Assembly: GCA_011009095.1 (NCBI GenBank)
Contig: VTPC01090594.1
Span: forward strand, 64,313 to 128,312
Direction of reading: 5' to 3'
DNA from: Ignelater luminosus
Lineage: Eukaryota; Arthropoda; Insecta; Coleoptera; Elateridae
Length of the DNA stretch: 64,000 nt
The position numbers and the translations under genes are program-made. Shown here piece after piece: positions 12,385-22,890 of the stretch (positions within the stretch are counted from its first letter, which is position 1; each line of letters opens with the position of its first letter). The notes beneath the pieces are model-generated. The model saw only the letters and a program-made list of their open reading frames with translations. It did no database searches and was not told the origin of the DNA.

Positions 12385-13222
12385 CGAGGTATGTGAGAAA
12401 AGTAATGAGACTGATTTCATACTAACCAAAGTTTTTATTTTTTTCAAACAACAATGTTATCCCCTTCAAAGTAGTTCCCTTGGGCAGCTATACACCGGCG
12501 GAGTCGTTGTTCCCACTTTTTTGAATGTTCTCCAGAGTTCCAAAATGACATCCTTTTAGGACATGTTTTAATTTCGGGAAAAGGAAAAAGTCACAAGGAC
12601 TCAAATCAGGTGAATAGGGGGGATGAGGAACAACAGTAATGCGTTTTGAGGTCAAAAATTCACTGATGGAAATTGCTGTGACACGGAGCATTGTCATGAT
12701 GTCTGTCAAAATTTGATGCACGGTGAAAGTGTTTAAATTTAACTGTTCACTCATCATCCTTATTGTTAAACGACGGTCTGATCTCACAAGAGCCCTCACA
12801 CGTTCAACGTTTTCGTCAGTATTTGAAGTTGAAGGTCTCCCTGAGCAAGGTTCATCTTCAACGTGTTCTCGGCCGTCCGAAAATGATTTGTGCCAGCGGA
12901 AAACTTCTGCTCTTGATAAGCACTGTTCCCCATAGACCTGTTTCAACTTTTCAAAAGTCACACTCGCGGATTCACCAAGTTTAACACAAAACTTTATTGC
13001 ACAACGTTGCTCTAAATTCCGATGCTCCATTTCTGTAACACACAACAAAAACACAACTTCACTGATGACGCTGTCAAAAATAATGTGTTAGCTGTACGGA
13101 GTTGTAACTCGGACTGAGGAAGTGGAAGCGATAAACAAACCGGTTTAGCACAGGCCGGTAGACACAACGTTGCCAGATTTCCCGCAGTGTTGCCAGTCTC
13201 ATTACTTTTCTCACACACCTCG
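12385..13222 (-). mobile_element. 838-bp internally deleted mariner nested in the hAT element
   Basis: TIRs of about 29 bp (starting CGAGGTATGTGAGAAAAG at the left; the right differs by one base) are flanked by TA at 12383-12384 and 13223-13224. The hAT reading frame resumes on both sides, so this is a later insertion. Full mariners of this type are about 1.3 kb; this copy lacks the middle of its gene. Such deletion derivatives can be moved by a complete sister copy elsewhere. Confidence 0.92.
12488..13030 (-). pseudogene. mariner transposase with the middle deleted
   Basis: The start is the ATG at 13030, giving 'MEHRNLEQRCAIKFCVKLG', the usual mariner N-terminus; the ATG 24 bases further out is in the same frame but lies outside the conserved part. 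Two helix-turn-helix domains are intact: 'LSRAEVFRWHKSFSDGRE', the 'DEPCSGRPSTS' linker, and 'DRRLTIRMMSEQLNLNTFTV'. After about residue 120 the frame jumps straight to the second catalytic Asp region, which is read in another frame (HHDNAPCHS). It then continues with 'YSPDLSPCDFFLFPKLK', which holds the third Asp. The first catalytic Asp and about 130 residues are missing. The protein could still bind TIRs if made, but cannot catalyse transposition. Confidence 0.9.
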
Positions 13223-14250
13223 TACATGCACATTCGGTTAAAACGTGACTTGGAAATATGTGACTGGTTCTCACCACAATTTGATGAGTACAGATATGTC
13301 AGACATAGCACAGTTAGCAGTTACGACGAGAATGGTATTTAATAACTTTACTGTAAAAGAAAATCTACTGAAATTATTACCGATGAATGGACGAACAACA
13401 GGTGAGGAAATCTATAACACACTTAGAACATATGAAGGGTCGATTGATATGCCTCCCCACAAGCTGTGGACGATAATTACCGATGGGCACCAGCAGTGGT
13501 TGGTAATATCAATGGATTTATTGCGCTTTCCAAAAAAGATAAATTATTTCCAAACTTTATGTTTTATCACTGTATTATCAACCAGGAAGCTGTGCGTGGT
13601 AGAATACTATCATTTGGGAACGTCATGAAAGTAGTTACAGAAATAGTAAACTTTATTCGAGCAGCCCCTTTGCAACATTGCTTTTTCAAGGCCCTACTAG
13701 AAAATCCTAAAGATTTTAATATCATTCTGTATACTAAAGTGCGTTGGTTCAATAAATGCAAAGTTCTTCCAAGATTTGTAAATTTAAAGAAAGAAATAAA
13801 AAATTGTATCATTACTAAAAATGAGAGGCAATGCCGAAATTGACTTATCATCATTTATTATCCTTATCAACCTTTAATTACTTCAAGATCAGTTTGAAAA
13901 GCGTTTTAAACGGTTTTTTATTAATCCTTTTACTTGCCAAGTAAATGTTTTGTTCAAATAAGGGCAGAAGAAGTGGAGCTAGAAATTTTGGATCTTCAGA
14001 ACCACATTGTCCTAAAATCCAATGTATAAGATGAGAACTTCTTCAATATAGTTGACAGAAACAAATCTTCATTCTTGAAAAGGACATCATACAAGATAAA
14101 ACCGTTTTAAGATTCTACCACTTGTGCAAATCATTGTTTTTAACAATGAATATCATAAAATCAAAGTACATATATCTCGACTTACAGATGAACATCTTGA
14201 TGATTGCTTACGAGGAGGAATATCATCATACTCTCCTAATTATATATATA

Positions 14251-15545
14251 AAGGGTTTTCCAATAAGAGGCGTTATTTTGATATTCAAAGAAAAGTGCCA
14301 TCTTTTAATATAAATGATCGGATGTTTATTTCATTATAAAGAGGAAGGTATGCCGGTAATAGTGGAAAATAACATCAGGCAAATGACCACCACGACCACG
14401 CTTACAGGACAATATCCTTTTCATGAAATTTTCCATAACCAAATCGCAAAGTGGCTGCCCTATGTCCTCGATAGCCTCACTTTGAGGTCTTGAATCGACG
14501 CTGGGCTGTTGGCGTAGACCTTCTCTTTCACGTGGCCCCAAAGAAAGAAGTCGCAAGGTGTTAAATCACAAGATCTCGGTGGCCAATTGTGATCACCTCT
14601 TCGAGAGATAACACGGTCCGGAAACTTTTTCCGTAAAAGATCAATGGTTTCGTTGCTTGTGTGGCACGTAGCGCCGTCTTGTTGAAAGTAAACGTTGTCC
14701 AGATCAATACCATCCAATTCCGGCCATAAAAAATCGTTAATCATCTCTCGATAGCGCAATCCAGTCACCGTAACTGTTGCTCCAGCCTCATTTTCGAAAA
14801 AGTAAGGTCCAATGACTCCGCCGGACCATAAACCGCACCAAACAGTCACACGTTGAGGATAGAGAGACTTTTCAACAATAACTCTTGGATTTTCTGAGCC
14901 CCAGATCCGACAATTTTGCTTGTTGACGAAGCCACCGAGGTGGAAATGGGCCTCATCACTCAAGATGATTTTTCGATGGAATTCTGGATCATTTTCATGC
15001 ATTTCAACGACCCAATCAGCAAAGACACGACGTTGTTGATGATCGGCCGGCTTGAGTTCTTGTGTTAACTGGACTTTATAAGCCTTAAGACCCAAATCTT
15101 TATGCAAAATACGGTGTAATGACGTTTGTGGAATGGCTAATTCCAAAGAACGACGAGGAATGGACAAACCTGGGTTTTCTTTAACACTTTCGGCTACAAC
15201 AGCAATATTCTCGGCTGTTCTTGAGCGACGTGCACGGGTTTTATTCTTCACATCACTAACTTGTCCCAAGAGCTCGAATTTTTTCACCAATTTCTGTATT
15301 GCGGTCCGACAAGGTGCTTCACGGTGACCCAAAAATGTTCGAGTTTTACGAACCGTCTCTGCCAAATTTTCACCATTTTTATAGTGAATTTTAATAATTT
15401 CAATGCGTTGTTGAAGCGTGTATCGTTCCATATTTATTAATGGCGTAGTTTCTACTTGTCAAATGTCAAAAAATGATAGCTTCAAAAGTGACATCTACCG
15501 AAATAGCGGGCTATTCAAAATAACACCTCTTATTGGAAAACCCTT
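14251..15545 (-). mobile_element. DD41D mariner-superfamily transposon (rosa/Visitor-like), nearly intact, nested in the hAT element
   Basis: TIRs of about 32 bp begin AAGGGTTTTCCAATAAGAGG on both sides and differ at only one or two positions. TA dinucleotides flank both ends (14249-14250 and 15546-15547). The element is 1295 bp with one gene on the minus strand. It interrupts the hAT transposase a dozen codons before its stop. The near-identical TIRs and almost open gene make it the youngest-looking insertion in the window. Confidence 0.92.
14326..15431 (-). CDS. DD41D transposase with one apparent frameshift near the C-terminus
   Basis: This is the cut-and-paste enzyme of the surrounding transposon. 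From the ATG at 15431 ('MERYTLQQRIEIIKIHY'), 323 codons are open. A helix-turn-helix region ends near residue 110 ('IPQTSLHRILHKDLGL'). Catalytic Asp 159 is in 'IILSDEAHFHLGG', Asp 252 in 'YFQQDGATCH' and Asp 294 in 'SCDLTPCDFFLWG'. The spacing of 41 residues between the second and third defines the DD41D group, known from the rosa and Visitor families. The frame ends early at 14460; the expected continuation ('EAIEDIGQPLCDLVM') is read in the adjacent frame down to 14326, so a single indel near 14480 separates the last 50 or so residues. All three catalytic residues are present. Whether the truncated protein works is unknown. Confidence 0.9.
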
Positions 15546-15891
15546 TATAAAGCAATGAGCAATGAAATGCAGTGCCAAAGATCACATTGACTTTGAGATT
15601 TATATTTGTTATAAAGAATCTCCTCGATACAACCGAAACGGAACAGGCAATATGCCTTTGTAAGAGGAAGAAGTAAACTTTTGTATGTATTAATAAATAT
15701 TTATTTATTTTACATAAGAATGTCAACAATAATGTTTATATGTAAAAATTATATTTTTGGAAGCAAATATTTTTTGTATATTCTGTGTATTACTAACTAT
15801 TATGTCCAACTATAGATTTACTTTGTAGAAATAAATGGTGCCCGCTGCTCGATCGATATTCTAGAATGTGCTCCTAGATTCAAAAAGGTTG

Positions 15892-15899
15892 GTCTAGTC
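15892..15899. repeat. 8-bp target-site duplication of the hAT element, right copy
   Basis: GTCTAGTC follows '...AAAAAGGTTG'. A complete hAT end would read on through GGGACCCCTG before this duplication, so the outer part of the right TIR was lost while the duplication was kept. Confidence 0.8.
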
Positions 15900-16089
15900 A
15901 GTAAGCAAAAAGCAGTAGAAGAGAGTGTTGGTGCGATTACTTTATAATGGCGGAGGTGGTATCTTGTTCAACAACTGTTACACTTCGTAAAGACAATGAG
16001 ATATATTTATAATACGAAATAGTTCAAACCAAATTATCAGTAGTGATCTACCTTCCAACAAACAAGTTTTAAGTACATCGTTTTATAAT

Positions 16090-18150
16090 TTGCGAGGAGT
16101 AAAGATGATTTACGTGAAAGTGCACGATTGGTAGTTAAAAAAACGACCGTTTTTTGGCAAAAAACACAAATGCCAAATTTGTATCACAAATGGAAACACT
16201 TATACAGAAATTATCTAAAAGAACTACAACTCAAAAAAAATTTTGAAAAGTCTCCAAGTCAATTAGGCGATTTATTTGGCTTGGCTTATGCGAACGCATT
16301 AGACTTAATTTCCATCAAAGAAGACCGACAATTCTTGCTATCACAAACACAGAAAAGGAGATCAGTATGTATGTTTGAGTTGTACAAATCAGCTAATCAA
16401 GAGACAACACGGGAAAAAAATTTAAAGGTGCTTCTGCAGTGGAAAAAGAGAACTTATAAAGAAATTGAGTTGTTCATGTGGATAGAAGATCTCACAAATA
16501 AGAATCATTATTTTTAGTCGCAACTAGTTCAAGTGAAAATAAAGCATTTGAAATTGCCGAACAAAACGTTCATTTATTTTACCCTGACACACCAAGCACT
16601 AAAAGAAGAAGCTCATTAAAAGTCTTTATTCCAAAATTTTTTGCTGCATTAGACAGGCGCAAAATCACCGATCATAATGCAATTCACATTATAATTTCAA
16701 TTGCGGAGACACTGAGCACTCCAAATACATCTTCCTTCCAACATGCTAAAAAACTATATCGTGAAGAGAAAGCTGAAGAAGTCAAGCAGTGTTTTGAATT
16801 TCGGGAGATGAATTGTCTTGTAGTGCAGTGAAATGGTAAACTACTTCCAGACTTAATTGAGAAATTAAGAGAAAGTTGATCGCCTACTTTATCATACGAG
16901 GGCAACACGCAATTACTCGGAGTACCTAAATTAGATCACGAAACTAGAAGAGACCAAGCGAAAGCTACCTTTAAAGGATTTAATGATTTGTGCATTTCAA
17001 AGAAAATTGCGACACCACAGCTTCTAATATTGGTCGCTTAAACTGAGCTTGCGTCTTATTTATTACTAGAACAATATATGAAACGGGACCTTCCTTATCT
17101 ACCATACCCTGGCGATGCCATATTTTTGAATTAATTTTGAAGACTGCGTTTAATATAAAATTAAGATCGCCAACATCTTGGCCAGACGTACCTTTTTTAA
17201 GAGATTTCAAGAGAAGTGGCCTAAAATTGATTCTAGTAAATATGAATTTGGTATAGCAAATATATATATTCGTAAATTCTGCAGTAGGAAGTGTTAAAGA
17301 AGATATTGTGGAATTTTGCTTAATTCTACTTCAGCAGCAACATTGCAGGGAGGATTACAAAGAATTTCTGTAGCTAATAATTATATTAGGAAAAACTCCA
17401 ACGCAGGGTATTTATTTTAGATATTCAGGAGCTTTTCATTACGCATGGTGGATGTCAAAAGCAAAGGCAATTTAAGTTGCAAGCAACAGAGGAAAAAGCA
17501 CTCAGAGATATATGCATTTTCTTAGTACTGGTGTACGTAAAAGCTTAGTTTGAAGCCCCTACTGCTGTGCAATCTCCTTTCAATGATTTTAACTTAAAAA
17601 AAAACTAACGAGGTATCCTGATTCTAGGATTTCTTTGGCTGCAATAAAAACATTTTCGGTGATATCTCTTTCCAGAAGCAATTGCTCTAGCATTTTTTGA
17701 TTTGCGAATATCAAAAGCTACAAAAATAAAAATAGCAGAAAATTTAATGAGATTGGGTGAACGAAGAGAAAATGTCACAAACAAAATTTTGATTTCTCTA
17801 CGGCAAGTTCCAATTTTGTAAAACAAGCATTGCATGAATTATTTTCTCCAAATGCAATAAACTTTTATACAAGGTTTAATATTTCAACAAATTTTCTGAC
17901 AGAAGATATTGATTGTTGGAAAACCCTTGAGGAGTACAAATTTGGAAGACAGGTTGTGCAAAATCTGTCAGTTGTAAATGATTCAGCAGAAAGAGTTGTT
18001 AAATTTATGCAGGAATATAATAGTATTCTAACAAAGGACGAAAATCAAAAACAATTCATGTTAAAAATTGTGAGTGAGTACCGAAGGTGAATCCCGATAG
18101 TAGAAAAGAAACTTTCTTGCAATGTTAATGTATTTTTTTTCATGGATAGT
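16090..18150 (+). pseudogene. relic of an uncharacterised transposase-like family (member 1, 'AERVVK' type)
   Basis: I do not know a named function for this family, but its blocks are familiar from predicted proteins of many invertebrates. In order: 'RESARLVVKKTTVFWQK' (about 16110), 'QLGDLFGLAYANALDLI' (16262), 'EDRQFLLSQTQKRR' (16320), 'AALDRRKITDHNAIHIII' (16640), 'VVQWNGKLLPDL' (16818), 'TQLLGVPKL' (16910), 'LLLEQYMKRDLPYL' (17056), 'FEAPTAVQSPFNDF' (about 17550) and 'AIALAFFDLRISKATK' (17680). The tail is open at 17830-18090, with 'VVNDSAERVVKFMQEYN' and 'ILTKDENQKQFML'. About a dozen stops and frame changes separate the pieces, and the region where relatives have 'FDTTASNTG' is lost. 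The order D-G...D...C/H...RW...E in relatives suggests an RNase H-fold transposase (inference). The alternative is a domesticated or viral-borne gene. Confidence 0.65.
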
Positions 18151-18184
18151 GGGCTAAATATCTACTTAATAATAATAAAACTTT

Positions 18185-20376
18185 ATCACGACATTTTCGA
18201 GTTTTTTACCTTTATAAAACAGTCTTTACATTGAATTTATGAAGATGAGAAGAAAACGAAAATTGTAAATCGGTACGTGTTACTTCTATGATAATTTCTA
18301 TTCTTACTATGTCAGTGATAATTATTTTATATTTACTGTTAATTCTGATGCAGCATAGAATTCTTCATTTCATTTGAAATTTTGGAGCTTTTGCGACTTT
18401 TCAGAAATTCTAAAAAAATTTCTTGATTATTTGTAAAAATGCATACACGCCGCACCACCCCACAGTATTGATCTCTTAAGTTGAAGAAACTCTAGATATT
18501 CAAGAAGTGATCAATTCTTTTGAAAAAAAATCATTTTTCTGAATTATGATTAATTAATTTTCAAAATTAATATGCTAATATGCCCACAAATGTATTTAAT
18601 TTCTGATATAGATAGTGTCAAAGTAAATAACATAAATTGAAATAAAAAACGTAAATAAACTGACACACTTAGGTCTGCACACAGAATGACATTACTTTAA
18701 CAAAACATTTTAGATCGAACGTTCTATTTAATCACTTTATCTTTATTTCTGGAAAAAAGTAAGGTAATAGATAAATCGTTGTTCTTATTATTCTTTCACG
18801 AGATGTTTCTGTAATGTGTAGTTGTATAAAAAGGCTGATCCATTAAGATAATACATACGTAATTTGAGCAACGTAATTTTGTAACAAGCACATCCGCATA
18901 GCGTCTTTATCGTGTATGCAACACAGACATTCCTTCCTATTACAATGCCGCAGGTAACCGCGTGCAGTTTATACTACCCCCAAGAGCACTTCGTGCGGTA
19001 CCCTAATTGTCTTTCCCAAAGAGCAACTCTGTCATAGACCGTTCCCTGTACTAACGCTAAACTGATTGTCTTACAACCAATAGGCCATTATCTTGGGTTC
19101 GGTATATAGCAGAATTATACTGCTGAATAAGACGGTTTCTAGTTGTTCCTAGTTTCATAATTACTCTATTTCGATGTCTCTTACTGTCTCTCATATGTAA
19201 ATAGAAGGAATTAAGTGTTACACTCAGACATATCAGCCATTTTCAATATAAATTCTCGATTTAGTTTACAGCTTTAGCTAATATATCCAAGTAAAGTCCC
19301 CGAGGGAGATAAAGAGCTGAATCTTAGCAAACGCAGCAGGAACGTTTCACTCTCCTCGTTTAATAGTCGCTGCAGGAGTTGCAACGATATAGAAACAATT
19401 TATATTTTGATTGGATTATTTATTATTTACTTAATTTAGCTGTTTTGTTTACTTCAAAAGTTATTTTAAAAAAATATGAAAAATCAATTACTGGTGCACC
19501 AGAATAACGTAAAAGGTAATATATTTTAAAATAAAATTTTCTTACGATCACAAAAGAAAACGATTTATCTTACAATTAAATAGGCACGCAAATTGACAGT
19601 AATTCATGTATGGCAAAAGCCATTATTTATTACACACGTGTGGATAATTATCTTTACACACATGCGTGTGAAGATATCGAGAATTTATTTCACAGTTATT
19701 TAGTTTGGGCTTCATATTTAAAATTATGTTTGAAATATCTACAAGAACCATGTTACATACTTTATGCAGAAAACCTGAAATAAATTTTGAGCAAAAAAAT
19801 TATTTGTTATTAATAAACATTTTTTGCAGTAACATGTTTCTAAAACTATATATATTTACTTTTGCATTATTTAATATATTGTTTGGTATATTATAATAAT
19901 AAGTAAAACAACAAACCAAATAACAGCATTCGTTAGGAAACTTATCATGGAACTTCTACTTTTTTGCCTTATCTAGTGTGCATCTCATCATCTAAGACAA
20001 GTCTTTGCTACGAATCTTATTATTTCAAAGGAAAGCTACAACTTCCCCAATTTCCTTTTATTTATTCAAGAAATATCTCAGAAGATCTTATGCACAGATC
20101 AAAGAAAGATTTTTGTAGCAGCCTTTAGTTCTGCCAATTTAACTTTTGCTTTTTATAATGAAAAGTAGTAGTAAATTTTACTCTATCAACTAGCTCTAAG
20201 TCAGCGGCTTTTGGACATTAGTAAGGAATAGAGTTTAGTGTCAAAATGCTCAAACACAAGAAAGATATAGTAAATGAACCAGTTTTGAATCAATAAAAAA
20301 AAATGGTAGTTGGGCCAATGTATGAAATGGTTTTGATGAACTACAAGAAAATGTAGCAAATATGTCCAAAGAGTTT
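18185..20376. other. no recognisable gene
   Basis: AT-rich, with a slightly GC-richer patch near 18890-19110 that shows no frame. A 28-bp near-palindrome (TATCTTTACACACATGCGTG...) lies at 19649-19676. The short hydrophobic frame at 19705-19896 looks like chance. Confidence 0.5.
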
Positions 20377-20702
20377 AATTGAAGGGGCCAATGCAAGAAG
20401 TGGACATGTCGACAATTTACAATTTTACAGGAAACGAAAAAAACGTTTGCAGCTTAAATACTGTAGTTTAACAAGTTTTTTGATTTATAGTAGCTATTTA
20501 TGACTAGTATGTGGATATTTCAGTGTGTATGGTTAGTCGTTATATATTTTTTTACGGCTGCAAAAAAATAAAATCTGTTGGAGATGTCCACTTCTTGCAC
20601 AGTAAATTAAGATTTGATTTTTGAAATATATTTATTTCTTGAAAACCTAAACTTTTATATGTAAGAACAGTGATTCAATCTATATTATTATTAAATATCA
20701 AT

Positions 20703-21675
20703 TTAGTAGTGGTTTTCTTCATATTCTGAGCACGACGAATGATTTTCTGTATTAGCAAATTCTCTATAATTTTTTATATCTTCATAAAACCATTGATCAG
20801 CTACTGGCACATAGTAAGATGCTAACGTCATTACATGCTCAAACTTTTTTTGTTTCAATTTCCTTCTTTCATTATACAAAAGAGTGGTATCATTCGGCAT
20901 GGTGACAAAAATGTTTTTATTTTTTATATCAAATTCTTCATACACCTGTAGTGATACTGACACTACATAAAATGTTTGGCATTTTGGTAATGTCATAACG
21001 AAAGATTCTGTATTTNNNNNNNNNNNNNNNNNNNNNNNNNNNNNNNNNNNNNNNNNNNNNNNNNNNNNNNNNNNNNNNNNNNNNNNNNNNNNNNNNNNNN
21101 NNNNNNNNNNNNNNNNNNNNNNNNNNNNNNNNNNNNNNNNNNNNNNNNNNNNNNNNNNNNNNNNNNNNNNNNNNNNNNNNNNNNNNNNNNNNNNNNNNNN
21201 NNNNNNNNNNNNNNNNNNNNNNNNNNNNNNNNNNNNNNNNNNNNNNNNNNNNNNNNNNNNNNNNNNNNNNNNNNNNNNNNNNNNNNNNNNNNNNNNNNNN
21301 NNNNNNNNNNNNNNNNNNNNNNNNNNNNNNNNNNNNNNNNNNNNNNNNNNNNNNNNNNNNNNNNNNNNNNNNNNNNNNNNNNNNNNNNNNNNNNNNNNNN
21401 NNNNNNNNNNNNNNNCAGTTACATGCATTTCCTAGTTGTTTTTCTGGTACTACTTGTTTCAAAATATTAACATATTCTTTGCCAGCAGTTTTGCGTTCCT
21501 TCCTCACATTTCTTTGCCACCGCTTTTCTTTCCTCAACCGTTTCTTGCCTTTATCTTCCCTTAAAGTGAGGTTAGGTTCCTCAGTTTCACTACTTTCTGA
21601 TGGTATATATTCAGGATCTGTTTGAGAATCACTGCCAGCATAAGGATCCTCCTCTGATTCTGATGAAGAACTCAT
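20703..21675 (-). CDS. gene of the TIR element (uncharacterised insect repeat protein), centre missing in the gap
   Basis: The ATG at 21675 begins a Ser/Glu-rich acidic head ('MSSSSESEEDPYAGSDSQTD', then 'DPEYIPSES'), followed by a basic segment ('KKRLRKEKRWQRNVRKERK') and 'AGKEYVNILKQVVPEKQLGN'. This head resembles a family of insect predicted proteins in which a Cys-rich 'CxCxxKC' segment and an RNase H-like core with 'SDxCGGQNRN' follow; those parts would lie in the gap. Beyond the gap, in another frame relative to the head as assembled, comes the tail 'TLPKCQTFYVVSVSLQVYE', 'NDTTLLYNERRKLKQKKFEH' and a stop at 20703. Because the gap length is arbitrary, the frame difference says nothing. 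Both visible parts are unbroken, so the copy may be intact. Confidence 0.6.
21016..21415. other. assembly gap, 400 N
   Basis: Exactly 400 N, the same as the second gap, so the length is probably a placeholder. Confidence 0.98.
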
Positions 21676-22059
21676 TGTGCACTATTTAATACCACAATAA
21701 ATAGGTTAACAATAGCACTACACTTCACATAAACACACTGTTGTAGTCACGTACACAGTACACAACTACCCACAATACTTTGCAAAAACTGGACATGACC
21801 AGTTCATGTCCACTTCTTGCACAGTACTTATTAGGTAGACAACCAACATCGCACTCGTATATGATCTATGTTAGCGGCAGAAGTCTAGTTCTTGCTCAGA
21901 ACGATGCAGTAACGATTCAAGAACATGTCCAAACAAATAACTCATTTCCGATAAAAAATGGACATGTCCACTTCTTGCATTGACCCCTTCAATTGTAAAC
22001 TAACCTAATATTAATAAACTAATCAAGACGGTTTACAAGTAAATTATTTAAATTTACCG

Positions 22060-22890
22060 ATAAATGGATCAACGAAATACATAAGTGCTAAAAGAGCTTG
22101 ACCAAGAATCTTACCCAATAATCCTTTCACAAGTATGTGATTGTTGTTTGTTTAAAACTCCCATAAATACGTTCAGCAGTACTATATTTTTAGATTCTTC
22201 TTGAATCCAATTGATTAAAGGTATTATTTGTATCAGCAAAATTGGTACCGCAAATAACTTCTTCCAACAACTCTTAATTTTTTGTTTTCTATTCCATTAA
22301 AAGATTCTGCGTAAATAAACCTTGTTAGGAAGTTTTTCAAGATTCCTTTGCACAACTACGCGCCATAGCGTTTAAGCGTTGTTCGGGTATTTATTACAGT
22401 TAACAACAATTCTATTTGACATTGAACATCTTCAGATTTATAGAACAACTAAGAAAACATCTCTGTTATTTTCAGGCATAACTAACTCTTCATCAGATTT
22501 AGTACATCGCAAGACGTACTATTGATTTCTACCATGGTGGACTTAAAAAAAAAATTCGTGTTTGGATAAATCTGAGTTTCTCATTTCCTATTTTCTCTTC
22601 ATAAGTGGTTTCAACAGATTCCAACCAAAGCATTCGAATAACCACTTTTGTTTCTTTCCATTTCGCGGGAATTTTTCAGTATCGAGAATATCTGATTTCC
22701 AGAGTGTTAGATGCAGAATCGCCAATACCCTAATGATTAATCTTTTTATTTACCCTTTTGCCAGTTTACCAAAAGTTTCAAAAGTTATAAGACGGCATTC
22801 TAAGATTTCTTGTCTTCCATTTAGAAGTTCTCCATTTATATCTACACTTACCAGAATTTCTATTGTGGTTTCTTTATCCAAGTAGAGTTC
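22060..22890 (-). mobile_element. probable BEL/Pao LTR-retroelement fossil (pol region)
   Basis: On the minus strand, a block 'TIEILVSVDINGELLNGR' followed by 'LITFETFGKL' resembles the segment between protease and reverse transcriptase of BEL/Pao elements. 'LWKSDILDTE' and 'RNLEKLPNKVYL' follow in the expected order. No LTRs, gag, integrase or envelope parts were seen. It is a heavily broken, old fragment with many breaks. The assignment rests on weak pattern similarity. Confidence 0.4.

Larger units (their letters stand above)
12290..15590 (+). pseudogene. hAT transposase fragment, split by two insertions
   Basis: hAT transposases have an RNase H-like catalytic core and a C-terminal dimerisation domain. 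Before the first insertion, 'SDNTVTK' and 'AISK' can be read (about 12340-12382); after it, 'RLKRDLEICDWFSP' (from about 13237). The first catalytic region then follows as 'DMSDIAQLAV' and 'LLKLLPMNGRTTGEEIY' (from about 13295), close to the vertebrate and insect family with a 'DESTDVSDTAQL' motif. 'NINGFIALSKKD' and 'TKVRWFNKCKVLPRF' (about 13735-13780, the RW motif) come next. The dimerisation block ends 'RLTDEHLDDCLRGGISSYSP' (about 14175-14240). The DD41D element interrupts here, and the last residues, 'EMQCQRSH', with a TGA at 15588-15590, follow it. Several frame changes are present, and the BED-finger N-terminus is absent. Confidence 0.85.
12090..15891 (+). mobile_element. hAT transposon carrying two nested mariner-superfamily insertions
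   Basis: The left end is CAGGGGTCCCCAACC followed by GC-rich subterminal sequence, a classic hAT terminus. The right end has the matching '...GCCCGCTGCTCG...AAAAAGGTTG' subterminal stretch but lacks the last 10 or so bases of the TIR. The 8-bp duplication GTCTAGTC on both sides shows that the outer boundaries are original. Inside lie a hAT transposase fragment and two later insertions (12385-13222 and 14251-15545). Without them the element is only about 1.65 kb, so much of the N-terminal coding part was already missing. It is immobile in its present state. Confidence 0.88.
20381..21990 (-). mobile_element. TIR-bounded DNA element with one gene, interrupted by an assembly gap
   Basis: GAAGGGGCCAATGCAAGAAG at 20381 is answered by its complement ending at 21990; the inverted match runs about 30 bp with one or two differences. 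AATT on both outer sides may be a 4-bp target duplication, or may belong to the TIR. The core motif GCAAGAAGTGGACAT also occurs as internal copies near 20583-20600 and 21804-21821, about 200 bp from each end and in the same orientation as the right TIR. The gene runs on the minus strand. The 400-N gap hides its centre, so the real length is unknown. The superfamily cannot be fixed from the ends. Confidence 0.8.

Noticed and set aside
12723-12984. Overlapping plus-strand frames inside the nested mariner
   Set aside because: Antisense shadows of the mariner N-terminal domain.
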